Shown here: positions 10,127 through 19,061 of the stretch, piece by piece
How the letters are laid out: every line of letters begins with the position of its first letter
Position numbering within the stretch: position 1 is the first letter of the stretch
Assembly (NCBI GenBank): GCA_028281765.1
Contig: JANQJF010000119.1
Location: 1 to 64,000, forward strand
Length of the DNA stretch: 64,000 nt
Direction of reading: 5' to 3'
From: Planctomycetota bacterium
GTDB lineage: Bacteria; Planctomycetota; UBA1135; UBA2386
Made by a program: the position numbers and the translations under genes
Notes under the pieces: model-generated
What the model was told of the DNA's origin: nothing
Databases searched by the model: none
Seen by the model: the letters and a program-made list of their open reading frames with translations, nothing else

Positions 10127-13100
10127 ATGCCGAAGACCCAGGCCCCTGAAGCATCGCTGTGCCGCCTCGCCGCGCCGTTCGCTTCTCTCGAGTCGACCAA
10201 GCGCGCCGTCGAAGCGCTCGACCTCGGCCAGCAGCGCGCGGTCGGTGGCCTCTGGGGGTCGAGCGCCGCACTCTTCGTCGCGGCACTGCGCTACGACCGC
10301 CGCAGCCCGATCCTGATCGTCACTTGCGACGACTCCGACAGCGCCGATCTCCAGGCCGACCTCGCGAGCTTCGGCGTCGACTCGAAGGTTCTCGTGCGGC
10401 AGGAATTCGACATCGACGACCTGCCCGAGCCGGTCAGTCGCGGCAGTCGGGCGCGGGTGCTGACCGAGCTCGCCGGCGACTCGGAGTTCTTGCTGCTCGC
10501 AAGTATCGAATCGCTGCTGCAACGGGCGCCCGACGTGAAGGCGCTGAGCCGCGGTCGGCTGCAGCTGAAGCGCGGCGATCGCGCGGACCAGGAGCATCTC
10601 ATTGGCCAGTGTGCCGATGCCGGCCTCCGCAAGGTGCCGGTGGTACTCGCGCCTGGTGAGTACTCCGCGCGCGGTGACGTCCTCGACGTCTACCCGCTCG
10701 CGGCGACGGAAGCCGTCCGTCTCGAGTTCTTCGACGACGAGATCGAGTCGGTGCGCACGTTCGACCCGAACACCCAGCGCTCGCTCGCCGTGCTCGAACA
10801 GTGCGCGCTCGTGCTCGGCGAATCGATCGACGACCCCAACGCGCGCGAAGTGCACACGCTGCAGCACGTCATCCGCGGCGATCTGGCGATCCTTTTCTAC
10901 GAGCCGCTGCGGATCGAGGAGCGCAAGCAGCAGTTCTCGGGCATGGACAAGCAGCGCCGCGCCGCGCTCGCCGCGTTCCAGGAGACGATCGGCAATCGAC
11001 CGCAGCTCGAGATCGGATCGCTGCCGAGCCACGACCTCGACTACAAGATCCTGTCGGCGGGCAGCGCCGTAGGCGAAGGCGAGACCGACCCGCAGGGCCG
11101 CCTCGCGTCGATCCGCGGCTTCCGCGGCGCGGTGCACATCGTCTGCCGCACCGACGCGGAGCGCGGTCGCCTCGGCGACGTGTTTGCGAACAAGAAGCTC
11201 GACATGGAGCAGGAGCAGGTCACGCTCCACGTCGGCGCACTCAGTCGCGGCTTTCGGGTATCCGACCTCGAAGTCACTGTCCTGTCGAACGTCGAGTTCG
11301 CGGGCGTGCCGGCCCCCACGCGTAGCGTCGAGCGGCGCGAGCTACCGAGCCGCGCGCTGCAGAGTTTCTTCGAGCTCGGCCCCGGCGACATGGTCGTCCA
11401 CGCGGTGCACGGCATCGCGATGTTCGAGGGGATGGAGCGCGTGTCGCGTGGTGAGTCCGAAGAGGACCACATGCGGCTGCGGTTCCGCGACGACGTGCAC
11501 CTGCTCGTTCCGGTGTCGAAGATTCACCTCGTCCAGAAGTACGTCGGCGCCGGCGAGGCGACCCCCAAGCTCGACAAGCTCGGCGGCAAGGGCTTCGCGA
11601 AGCGCAAGGAAGAGGTGCAAGCGTCGCTGTTCGACATGGCGTCCGACCTACTCGACCTGCAGGCGCGGCGCGAACGACTCGAGCGCGAGCCCTACCCCAA
11701 GGAAGACCTCGAAGACGAGTTCCTCGACGCGTTCCCGTTCCAGGACACCGAGGACCAGACGACGTCGTGGGACGAGATCCAGAAGGACCTCGAGCGCAAG
11801 CACCCGATGGACCGCCTGCTCTGCGGCGACGTCGGCTTCGGCAAGACCGAGATGGCGATGCGCACCGCGTTCCGCGTCGCGGCGTCCGGTCGACAGGTCG
11901 GCGTGCTCGTGCCGACGACCGTGCTGGCCGAACAACACCGCCAGAACTTCGCGACGCGCTGCGAGCCGCACGGCCTACGCGTCGAGATGCTGTCACGCTT
12001 CAAGACCGGCAAGAAGAAGCAGGAGATCCTGCACGACCTCGCGCTCGGCAAGGTCGACATCCTGATCGGCACGCACAAGATGCTCAGCGACGAAATCGAG
12101 TTCGCCGAACTCGGCCTGCTGATCATCGACGAGGAGCAGCGCTTCGGCGTACGCCAGAAGGAGAAGCTCAAGGCGCTGCGGGTCGAGGTCGACGTGCTCG
12201 CGCTCAGCGCAACCCCGATCCCCCGCACGCTGCACGCATCGCTCGTCGGCGTGCGCGGCATCTCGACGCTCAAGACGCCGCCGACCGGTCGCCGCGACGT
12301 CGAGACGAAGGTCGCGTTCCGCGACGACAACATCGTACGCACCGCGCTGCACCGCGAGCTGTCGCGCGGCGGGCAGGTGTTCTTGATCTACAACCGCATC
12401 GGCGGGCTCGAGGAGCTGCGCGAGATGGTGCTGCGCCTCGCCCCGGACGCGCGCGTCGCGATCGGTCACGGCCAGATGACCGAGGCGCAAATGGACAAGG
12501 CGTTGCGCGCCTTCGTGCGCGGCGAGTTCGACGTCTTGGTTTCGACGACGATCGTCGAGAACGGCCTCGACCTGCCGCGCGCGAACACGATCCTGATCGA
12601 CCGCGCGGAGATGTTCGGTCTCGCCGAGCTACACCAACTGCGCGGCCGCGTCGGCCGCAGCTCCGAGCAGGCCTACTGCTACCTGCTGATGGATCGCAAC
12701 CATCCGCCGAAGCGTGACGCGAAGAAGCGCCTGAAGGCACTCGAAGAGTTTTCGCACCTCGGCGCCGGTTTCGCGATCGCGCTGAAGGACCTCGAGATCC
12801 GCGGCGCCGGCAACCTGCTCGGTCCGCAGCAGTCGGGCCACATCGCGGCGATCGGCTACGAGATGTACTGCCAGCTGCTCGAGGCCGCGGTCGAGCAGGC
12901 AAAGCGCGATCGACCGATGCCCTACAAGGTGCACGAGGTCGACGTCGACCTGCAGGTGCGCGCCTTCTTGCCCGACGACTTCGTCAGCGAACCGAAGGAG
13001 CGACTCGAGCTGCTCCGCGAGATGGACGGCGCGTCGTCACCCACCGCGGCTCAGGCAATCCGCGACGACCTCGCCGACCGCTTCGGCAAGCTGCCGAAGC

Positions 13101-13381
13101 CGGTCGACAACCTGCTCAAGGTGTTCCTGCTGAAGCACCTGCTGACCGAGCACGGCGTCGAGGCGATCCAACGCCCGGACAAGGACCGCGTCGTCGTGCG
13201 GCATCCTGCCGGGCGGCCGCTGGGTGGCGCGTGGGTAGATCGGTTCGACGATGCGCGCGCGGTCGAAGCCGGCAAGACGCACCTGATCCTACCGGCGAAG
13301 AGCGGGCGCAAGCGCAGCGGCTGGACGGGAGAGCAGACGCTCGAGTTCTTGCTGACTGCGCTGACGGGAAAGCGGGGGTAG
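10127..13381 (+). CDS. mfd: Transcription-repair coupling factor Mfd
   Basis: This 1084-residue protein is close to the family norm of about 1150. In order it has UvrB-homologous domains (about 30-330), the RNA-polymerase-interacting domain (about 385-480, from LGPGDMVVHAVHGIAMFEG), a RecG-like helicase pair (about 490-870) and the C-terminal TRCF domain (about 930-1040). Walker A is CGDVGFGKTEMA, the DEAD-like box is IIDEEQRFGV, and VGRSSEQAYCYLL is the motif VI region. Mfd removes stalled RNA polymerase and recruits UvrA for repair. I chose ATG 10127; an earlier in-frame Met at 10037 would add 30 arginine/proline-rich residues that do not look like Mfd. Confidence 0.95.
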   Translation: MPKTQAPEASLCRLAAPFASLESTKRAVEALDLGQQRAVGGLWGSSAALFVAALRYDRRSPILIVTCDDSDSADLQADLASFGVDSKVLVRQEFDIDDLPEPVSRGSRARVLTELAGDSEFLLLASIESLLQRAPDVKALSRGRLQLKRGDRADQEHLIGQCADAGLRKVPVVLAPGEYSARGDVLDVYPLAATEAVRLEFFDDEIESVRTFDPNTQRSLAVLEQCALVLGESIDDPNAREVHTLQHVIRGDLAILFYEPLRIEERKQQFSGMDKQRRAALAAFQETIGNRPQLEIGSLPSHDLDYKILSAGSAVGEGETDPQGRLASIRGFRGAVHIVCRTDAERGRLGDVFANKKLDMEQEQVTLHVGALSRGFRVSDLEVTVLSNVEFAGVPAPTRSVERRELPSRALQSFFELGPGDMVVHAVHGIAMFEGMERVSRGESEEDHMRLRFRDDVHLLVPVSKIHLVQKYVGAGEATPKLDKLGGKGFAKRKEEVQASLFDMASDLLDLQARRERLEREPYPKEDLEDEFLDAFPFQDTEDQTTSWDEIQKDLERKHPMDRLLCGDVGFGKTEMAMRTAFRVAASGRQVGVLVPTTVLAEQHRQNFATRCEPHGLRVEMLSRFKTGKKKQEILHDLALGKVDILIGTHKMLSDEIEFAELGLLIIDEEQRFGVRQKEKLKALRVEVDVLALSATPIPRTLHASLVGVRGISTLKTPPTGRRDVETKVAFRDDNIVRTALHRELSRGGQVFLIYNRIGGLEELREMVLRLAPDARVAIGHGQMTEAQMDKALRAFVRGEFDVLVSTTIVENGLDLPRANTILIDRAEMFGLAELHQLRGRVGRSSEQAYCYLLMDRNHPPKRDAKKRLKALEEFSHLGAGFAIALKDLEIRGAGNLLGPQQSGHIAAIGYEMYCQLLEAAVEQAKRDRPMPYKVHEVDVDLQVRAFLPDDFVSEPKERLELLREMDGASSPTAAQAIRDDLADRFGKLPKPVDNLLKVFLLKHLLTEHGVEAIQRPDKDRVVVRHPAGRPLGGAWVDRFDDARAVEAGKTHLILPAKSGRKRSGWTGEQTLEFLLTALTGKRG

Positions 13382-13494
13382 GCGGCAGGCCGTGCTTACG
13401 TAGCGCGGCCCCGCGTTCGAGAAGGCCGGTATCGGAGGGCGCGAGTCTCCTGGAAACCTGCAGTCCGTGGGCCGGACTGGTCGATGCGCCCTGC

Positions 13495-15156
13495 ATGGAT
13501 CGATCGCAGTCATGGCTTGTTCCCGTCGCTTTCCTCGGACTGGTCGCCGTCGCGAATTCCCAGTCCGTCCTGCGCGACTTTCATCCTGGCGGCGATTCGC
13601 AGGTGTCCGCGTTCTTCGACTGTGGCGATGGGCATGCCCTGTTCGCCGCCGGGGAAGGCGGCACGCTCGTTTGGCGTTCCGATGGCACCGACTCGGGCAC
13701 GATCTTGCAATTCGAGGCTCCTGGAACGGTGTTCCAGGTCGTCCAAGACGACTCGAGGACGCTCTGGATCGGCCTGGACGCAGCCGGTAACCCCGGCGTG
13801 TGGACTCGCCGAGACGGCGTGACCTCCCGACTGCACGAAGGGCAAGTCGGACAACTCATCTCGCTCGGCGACGCCTGGTTTGGCACGGCGTTGACCGAGG
13901 CGCCATTCGCAGCTGTCCGGGCGCTCATCCGGCTGGGGGACGACCCCGCGGACGTCGAGACGGTCACGGACTTCAACGGTGCGCTGGCGTCACACGGTCC
14001 GTGGCGTCGCGGGGAGTCGCTCGAGCTCTTCTCTCTGCGCGACGGTCGCACCGATCTGTGGCGCGTGGACGCCGACGGAAATGTGGAGCAAGTGCCAGAC
14101 CTGCTTCCCGCACAGTTCTCGCCGCCGCTGGCGGTGACTACCTGCGGCGACGTTCTGCTGTGCGACGTGCGAGATCCGATCGGGGTAACGCACGTCGTAG
14201 CGTCGGCTGGCGCCCCAGGTGATGCTCTGTCGATCGCCTCGGTGTGGCAGGCTCTGCTCGGGCCAATGGAGTTCGCACGGCTGGGCTCCCACACGGTGTT
14301 CGGGATAGGGCCGCAGATGTTCCGAACCGACGGGTCGGTGAGCGGCACCGTGAGACTGTTCGAATCCGTAGACAACATGCCCTGGGAATTCCCGCGGGAC
14401 TTCGTCGCGACGTCGGAGCACGTCTATTTCTTGTCCCAGCGAATCGATCCGGGCTTTCCCGCGGGACGGGTTTGGCGAACCGATGCCAATGTCGGCTCTC
14501 CTGAGCTCGTGCTCGACGTACCGTGGGCGGCTCTCGATCCGATGCTCACACTCGGCGGAAACGATCGCCTCCTTCTTGTCACCGACTTCGATCACGAATC
14601 GGGACAGTCGTTGGTTTCGATCCGTGCTGCGGCGCACGAAGAGCTCGCGAACGGTCTCGTGATCTCGTCCCTGCGCTCGAGCGTGGTCATTGGACGGCAC
14701 GCGTTCTTCGTAGCCAGCGACCCGCTGCTCGGGTTCGAGCCCTGGACCTTCGACGTCTCGGACGTCGAGGCGTCGCGCTCCCGATCGACTCTCGCCGGGT
14801 GTGCCGCCGACGAGGCAGACACGCCGTCTCTCTGCGCTCTCGGTGACCCAATCATCGGGAACGCCGACTTCGCATTCGAGTTCGACTCCGCAACACCGGG
14901 ACCGTCGACGCTGTGGCTCGGATCGAGCGCCGTCGCCAACGCTGCTTTGTCACCGTGCCCGCTCGTCACGGACGGGTTCACGGCGCTGCCGCTGCCAGGC
15001 AGTGCAAACACGACGGTCTCGGTTCCGATCCCTTCAGCGCCGGAGATCCTCGGCCTCGAGGTGTTCGGACAGGCGCTGCAAGTCGAACCAGGCGGACCGC
15101 TGCTCGGGGTCGGCGTGAGCAGCAACGTCTGGTACCTGCTGGTGGGCAGCCCATGA
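13495..15156 (+). CDS. Secreted ELWxxDGT-repeat beta-propeller protein
   Basis: The 553-residue product has a signal peptide (residues 1-22, LVPVAFLGLVAVANSQ). Its body repeats a degenerate ELWxxDGT signature: VWRSDGTDSGT, MFRTDGSVSGTVRLF and VWRTDANVGSPEL mark successive blades. The last 150 residues form a distinct beta domain containing two Cys (CAADEADTPSLC) and ending LLGVGVSSNVWYLLVGS, a tail style shared with other large secreted proteins in this window. Nothing enzymatic is visible; it is probably extracellular or surface-bound. The start at 13495 was chosen for the signal peptide. It converges on the polyphosphate gene across a long hairpin. Confidence 0.75.
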   Translation: MDRSQSWLVPVAFLGLVAVANSQSVLRDFHPGGDSQVSAFFDCGDGHALFAAGEGGTLVWRSDGTDSGTILQFEAPGTVFQVVQDDSRTLWIGLDAAGNPGVWTRRDGVTSRLHEGQVGQLISLGDAWFGTALTEAPFAAVRALIRLGDDPADVETVTDFNGALASHGPWRRGESLELFSLRDGRTDLWRVDADGNVEQVPDLLPAQFSPPLAVTTCGDVLLCDVRDPIGVTHVVASAGAPGDALSIASVWQALLGPMEFARLGSHTVFGIGPQMFRTDGSVSGTVRLFESVDNMPWEFPRDFVATSEHVYFLSQRIDPGFPAGRVWRTDANVGSPELVLDVPWAALDPMLTLGGNDRLLLVTDFDHESGQSLVSIRAAAHEELANGLVISSLRSSVVIGRHAFFVASDPLLGFEPWTFDVSDVEASRSRSTLAGCAADEADTPSLCALGDPIIGNADFAFEFDSATPGPSTLWLGSSAVANAALSPCPLVTDGFTALPLPGSANTTVSVPIPSAPEILGLEVFGQALQVEPGGPLLGVGVSSNVWYLLVGSP

Positions 15157-15230
15157 GCGCCTCGTTGGTTCGACGCCCCCCTCGTTCGACGCCGCTGAAA
15201 GCGCGGACAGGGCAGCGCGGCTGAGCCGTC

Positions 15231-15337
15231 CCCGTTTCGTACCCGTGCCGCTGCCCCTGCCCGTGCCCGGGCGTGCCCGAACGGGAACGCGTCACGCTCG
15301 GGCACCGGCACGGGCAGCGGCACAGGCACGAAACGGG
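15231..15337. repeat. Long imperfect inverted repeat between convergent genes
   Basis: The left arm (about 15231-15277) opens CCCGTTTCGT and the right arm (about 15291-15337) ends ACGAAACGGG. Between them the arms stay complementary with only a few mismatches, leaving a loop of about 13 bases. The arms are built from short TGCC/GTGCC-like units. It lies between two converging genes and could act as a two-way terminator, though no T-run follows. It could also be a mobile palindromic repeat of REP type; finding other copies would separate these. Confidence 0.6.
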
Positions 15338-15339
15338 AT

Positions 15340-16806
15340 CTACAACTCCGCCTCCATCGCCTCACACACCCGCTGAATCACCCGCACCCGCGCGAACCGC
15401 TTGTCGTTCGCGGGCACCAAATCCCACGGCACCCGCTGCGTGCTCGTGCGCAGCACCATGTCGTCGACTGCCGCGCGGTAGGCATCCCACTTCTCGCGAT
15501 TCCGCCAGTCCTCGTCGGTGATCTTGTGCTTCTTCCACTCGACCTGCTCGCGTTCCTTGAAGCGCCGGAGCTGCTCGGCATTGCTGATGTGTAGCCAGAA
15601 CTTCAGGACGACGATGCCGTGCTCGACGAGCTGCTGCTCGAACGTGTTGATCTCGTGGTATGCGCGCTCCCACTCTTCCTCCCGAGCGAAGCCTTCGACG
15701 CGCTCGACGAGCACGCGGCCGTACCACGAACGGTCGTAGATCGTCATGTAGCCGCTGCGCGGAACGTGTCGCCAGAAGCGCCACAGGTAGTGATGCGCAT
15801 GCTCCTCGTCGGTCGGTGCACCGATCGACATCGCGTTGAACAATCGCGCATCGATCGCGCGGGTCAGGCGACGAATCGCGCCACCCTTCCCGGCGGCATC
15901 CCATCCCTCGAAGACGACGACCGTGCGCAGTCGCTGCTCGCGCGCTTTCCAAGTCAACTGATTGACGCGGTTCTGCCAGTGCGCGAGCTGCTCTTCGTAT
16001 TCCTTCTTCTCCAGCTTCGACTCGAGATCGACACGATCCAGCACGGAGACGGCCTCGTACTTCGGCTCGGGCAACGGTGCCGCCGAGTGGGCAGAGCTCG
16101 CTTCCGCGCGCGCGATGCGGTCCTCCATCTCCGATAGCAACGTGCGCGCCACGGTCAGATCTCGGTACCGAGCGTCCGCCGCCTCGACCAAATGCCAGCG
16201 GCACGGACCGATGTCGGTGGCGTGAATCGCCCGCTCGGAGACCATCAGGAAGTCGTCGTAATTCTTCGAGAACTCCCGGAGCAACGGCGACGTGATCCGC
16301 CCCTCCGTCACGTCCGCCTGGAGACGATCTTGCTGGTCGCTCTTCGCCAGGTGGAACCAGAACTTTACGATCAGGGCGCCGTCGTCGGTGAGCAACCGCT
16401 CGAAGTCCTCGGCTTGCCGCATCTCGTGCTCGAACTCGGCGTCGTCGATCCGGTCGAACACCCGGTCCACGATCGGGTGGGTGTACCACGAACCGAACAT
16501 GATCCCGACCGTCCCGGCCGGCGGAAGGCAACGCCAGAACCTCCAGTAGCGCGGTCGCTGCGTCTCTTCGTCGGTTTCATCCCAAAACGAGTTCGTGCGC
16601 ACGTAGCGGGTGTCGAGCCACTTGTTGAGTCGGTTGACGACGGCGCCCTTGCCCGCCCCTTCGACTCCCGACATCACGAGGATCACGGGAACCTTCAACT
16701 CGGCGAGCCGGCGCTGCGCCTTCAGCAGCGCCGAATGCAGCACGGGCTCTTCCTTGTCGAACTCCTTCTTGGAGACCTGCCGTCCCAGCTCGATCGCTTC
16801 GAACAT
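15340..16806 (-). CDS. pap: Polyphosphate:AMP phosphotransferase (two-domain PPK2)
   Basis: This 488-residue protein is two tandem PPK2 domains. Domain 1 (about 15-245) has Walker A-like SGVEGAGKGAVVNRL and the lid-proximal FGSWYTHPIVDRVF. Domain 2 (about 270-485) has FEGWDAAGKGGAIRRL and IYDRSWYGRVLVERV. In this class the enzyme transfers phosphate from polyphosphate to AMP, giving ADP; in known examples the C-terminal half is catalytic and the first lacks full motifs, which fits the altered YTHPI here. The start at 16806 gives MFEAIELG, matching the usual family N-terminus. It is divergent from a CHAD gene 82 bases away, a polyphosphate-linked pairing. Confidence 0.88.
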   Translation of the reverse strand: MFEAIELGRQVSKKEFDKEEPVLHSALLKAQRRLAELKVPVILVMSGVEGAGKGAVVNRLNKWLDTRYVRTNSFWDETDEETQRPRYWRFWRCLPPAGTVGIMFGSWYTHPIVDRVFDRIDDAEFEHEMRQAEDFERLLTDDGALIVKFWFHLAKSDQQDRLQADVTEGRITSPLLREFSKNYDDFLMVSERAIHATDIGPCRWHLVEAADARYRDLTVARTLLSEMEDRIARAEASSAHSAAPLPEPKYEAVSVLDRVDLESKLEKKEYEEQLAHWQNRVNQLTWKAREQRLRTVVVFEGWDAAGKGGAIRRLTRAIDARLFNAMSIGAPTDEEHAHHYLWRFWRHVPRSGYMTIYDRSWYGRVLVERVEGFAREEEWERAYHEINTFEQQLVEHGIVVLKFWLHISNAEQLRRFKEREQVEWKKHKITDEDWRNREKWDAYRAAVDDMVLRTSTQRVPWDLVPANDKRFARVRVIQRVCEAMEAEL

Positions 16807-16888
16807 CCGCGAATCGTAGCCCTCAGGACGGGCGGACCCGGAACCCGAATCGCCTTTCGCGTACATTGCGACCGCACCGTCCCGATTC

Positions 16889-17845
16889 ATGGGTCGCCAC
16901 ATGCAGGATAGTACAGTCCGCGAGCACCTCGAACGCGCCTGGCACGAACGCGCGAACGACCTCGTATCGCGACTTCGCGAACTGCGTGCCCACAGCGGGC
17001 GTGAGTCCGTGCGCTTGACGCGACGGGCCGTCCGGCAACTCCGCTTCCTTCTCGACGAGTTCGGACACCACTCTGAAGAGGAGCCATCGCCGCGGCTCGA
17101 TCGCGAGCTGCGTCGCCTGTCGCGCGCGCTCGGTCCGGCGCGAGACGCCGCGGTCCACGAGACGTGCACGCGGTCGGTCGCGCGCGCGGCGAAACGCGCG
17201 CACAAGCCCAAGCTCGCCGCCGCCGGTCTCGCGCTCGCGCGACGACTTCGGGATCGTAGGCGCGGCTACACGTGGCGGGTGATCGACGCGACCGCCGCGG
17301 CGTTGCGATCCGGCTTGGCCGACCGGCTCACCACGTGTCGCTGGACGACGCCCGACGCGCCCGCGTCCGACTACACGGCAGCGACGTTCGCGAGTTCGTG
17401 CAGGGAGATCGCCGAGTCGGGCCACTGCCTCGTCACCGAGGACGACATCGCGGCTCGTCACGATCTCCGCAAGCGCGCGCGGCCACCGCTGACCACGATC
17501 GCGATCTTCGGCGCGTCCGCTCCAGCGGCGTCCCGTGACGCCATCGAAGCCCTCCAGTCGCTGCGCCGACACCTCGGCGACCTCCACGATCTCGAGGAGA
17601 CCGCGGCCCTGCTCCGCGACTTTCGCGACGTCGAGTGTGCCGCGGCGGGGTCGCTCACCGACTACGCGGACGTGCGCGCAGGCAAGCTCGAGAGCTTCTT
17701 CGACTGGGCCGAAACCCGCCTCGCCACCGACCATGCGAAGCTCCTCACCCGCACACGGGAGGCCTGGCCAGGATGGCGGGAGCGCCTCATCTCGCGAAAT
17801 GTGAACAACTTCCCACTCGACGGATCTACCAGAGAGTGTCGATAA
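16889..17845 (+). CDS. CHAD-domain protein (polyphosphate-associated)
   Basis: This 318-residue, Arg/His-rich helical protein has the two-bundle layout of CHAD domains. The first bundle is at about 10-120 (RLTRRAVRQLRFLLDEF). The second, at about 165-300, has the conserved H-x-x-R-K element in RHDLRKRARPPLTTI. CHAD domains bind polyphosphate through basic surfaces and associate with polyP granules. The divergent neighbour is a polyphosphate:AMP phosphotransferase, supporting a shared role in polyP storage or use, possibly from a common control region at 16807-16888. The first bundle has RLTRR where H-x-x-R-K is often seen. The Met at 16901 is an alternative start. Confidence 0.82.
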   Translation: MGRHMQDSTVREHLERAWHERANDLVSRLRELRAHSGRESVRLTRRAVRQLRFLLDEFGHHSEEEPSPRLDRELRRLSRALGPARDAAVHETCTRSVARAAKRAHKPKLAAAGLALARRLRDRRRGYTWRVIDATAAALRSGLADRLTTCRWTTPDAPASDYTAATFASSCREIAESGHCLVTEDDIAARHDLRKRARPPLTTIAIFGASAPAASRDAIEALQSLRRHLGDLHDLEETAALLRDFRDVECAAAGSLTDYADVRAGKLESFFDWAETRLATDHAKLLTRTREAWPGWRERLISRNVNNFPLDGSTRECR

Positions 17846-17852
17846 TCCCGGT

Positions 17853-18863
17853 GTGCGGTTAGGAATCCTGATCGGTCTCGTTCTGCTGAGCGCGGCGCCC
17901 TCGGCGTCCGCCCAGGAAACCGCCGGCTCGCCCCGCGGCCGGCGGCTGTTCGACCGTGTCGACGCGATCATCGGCGACCGCGTCATCCTGCGGAGCACGC
18001 TCGACGAAGAAGTCGAGGCGCGGCAGCCCGGCCCGATCGACGCTGAGACCCGGATGCGCCTGCGCACCGAGTTCGTCCACGACATCGTGCGCGAGCAGAT
18101 CTGGATCCAGCACGGCAAGTCGATCGGCGATAAGGCCCCGGCCGCGTTCGCCGAATCGATCGACAAGGAAGTCGACCGGCGGATCCGCGAGGAAATGCGC
18201 GAGACCGGCAGCTTCTCGCTGCTCGACACCGAGCTCGGCCAGATCGGCCGCTCGTGGGACGACGTGCGACGCCGCGAGCGCAACCAGATCCTCGAGCGGA
18301 TCGCCCGCGGCAACGTGATGACCAAGCTCTACTACAACAAGGGCTTGATGGTCACGCCGCGCGAGATCCAGCGCTACTTCGACGAGCACCCCGAGGAGTT
18401 CAACCGGCCGGCGTCGGCCGACGTCAGCTGGGTCAGCTTCCGAGTCCGCGGCGACGCCGACGCCGTCCTGAAGCAGGCGCAGTCGGCCGCAGCGGCATGG
18501 CGGACGCAGAACATGAGCTCCGCGGAGGTCGCCGAGAAGTTCGGTGGCGTCGACTTCGGTGTCAAGCGAGATATTCGGCAGACCGAATCCGACAAGCGCC
18601 GCAAGTTCCTCAAGACGTTCGCGGCCTCCGGCGAGATCGGCGACGTCTCCGAGCCGATCCGCACTTCGGACTCCGCGATCGGCATCCTGCGCCTCGAGGA
18701 CAAGGTCGCGGCGCGCTCGAGCCAGTTCTTCGACCCGATCGTCCAGTCGAACATCCGCACCCGGATCGCGCGCGACAAGACCGACCAGTGGCAGAACCGC
18801 GTGCTCTTCCACAAGCGGCGAAACGTCTACGTCTGGCCGCCGACGATCCTGCCGGAGCGCTGA
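17853..18863 (+). CDS. SurA-like periplasmic chaperone / parvulin-type protein
   Basis: This 336-residue protein starts at GTG 17853 with a signal peptide (LGILIGLVLLSAAPSASAQ). The SurA N-terminal helical domain covers about 30-170 (FDRVDAIIGDRVILRSTLDE is the typical opening). A C-terminal region (about 175-320) keeps the position of a PpiC rotamase (RPASADVSWVSFRVRGDADA, GEIGDVSEPIRTSDSAIGIL). The rotamase core is divergent, so chaperone activity is more likely than isomerase activity. SurA proteins escort outer-membrane proteins across the periplasm. It begins 7 bases after the CHAD stop, so the two may be cotranscribed, though no functional link is obvious. Confidence 0.82.
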   Translation: MRLGILIGLVLLSAAPSASAQETAGSPRGRRLFDRVDAIIGDRVILRSTLDEEVEARQPGPIDAETRMRLRTEFVHDIVREQIWIQHGKSIGDKAPAAFAESIDKEVDRRIREEMRETGSFSLLDTELGQIGRSWDDVRRRERNQILERIARGNVMTKLYYNKGLMVTPREIQRYFDEHPEEFNRPASADVSWVSFRVRGDADAVLKQAQSAAAAWRTQNMSSAEVAEKFGGVDFGVKRDIRQTESDKRRKFLKTFAASGEIGDVSEPIRTSDSAIGILRLEDKVAARSSQFFDPIVQSNIRTRIARDKTDQWQNRVLFHKRRNVYVWPPTILPER

Positions 18864-19061
18864 GCCCCGCGGGCCCGTGAGCCCCCGACCGGTCGAAAAC
18901 GGGACACCGGAACTGGCCGCCCCACCGCCGGGACGCTAATTTCCCAGCCCCCTCTGAACCCCGGGCTCCCTGGCCCCGTTTCGATCCGCGTCAGTGCCAC
19001 GTGCGTCCTCGGACGCCGTGCCTCTCTCTCGGACACCCAGTCACCCAACCAAGACGGTCCC

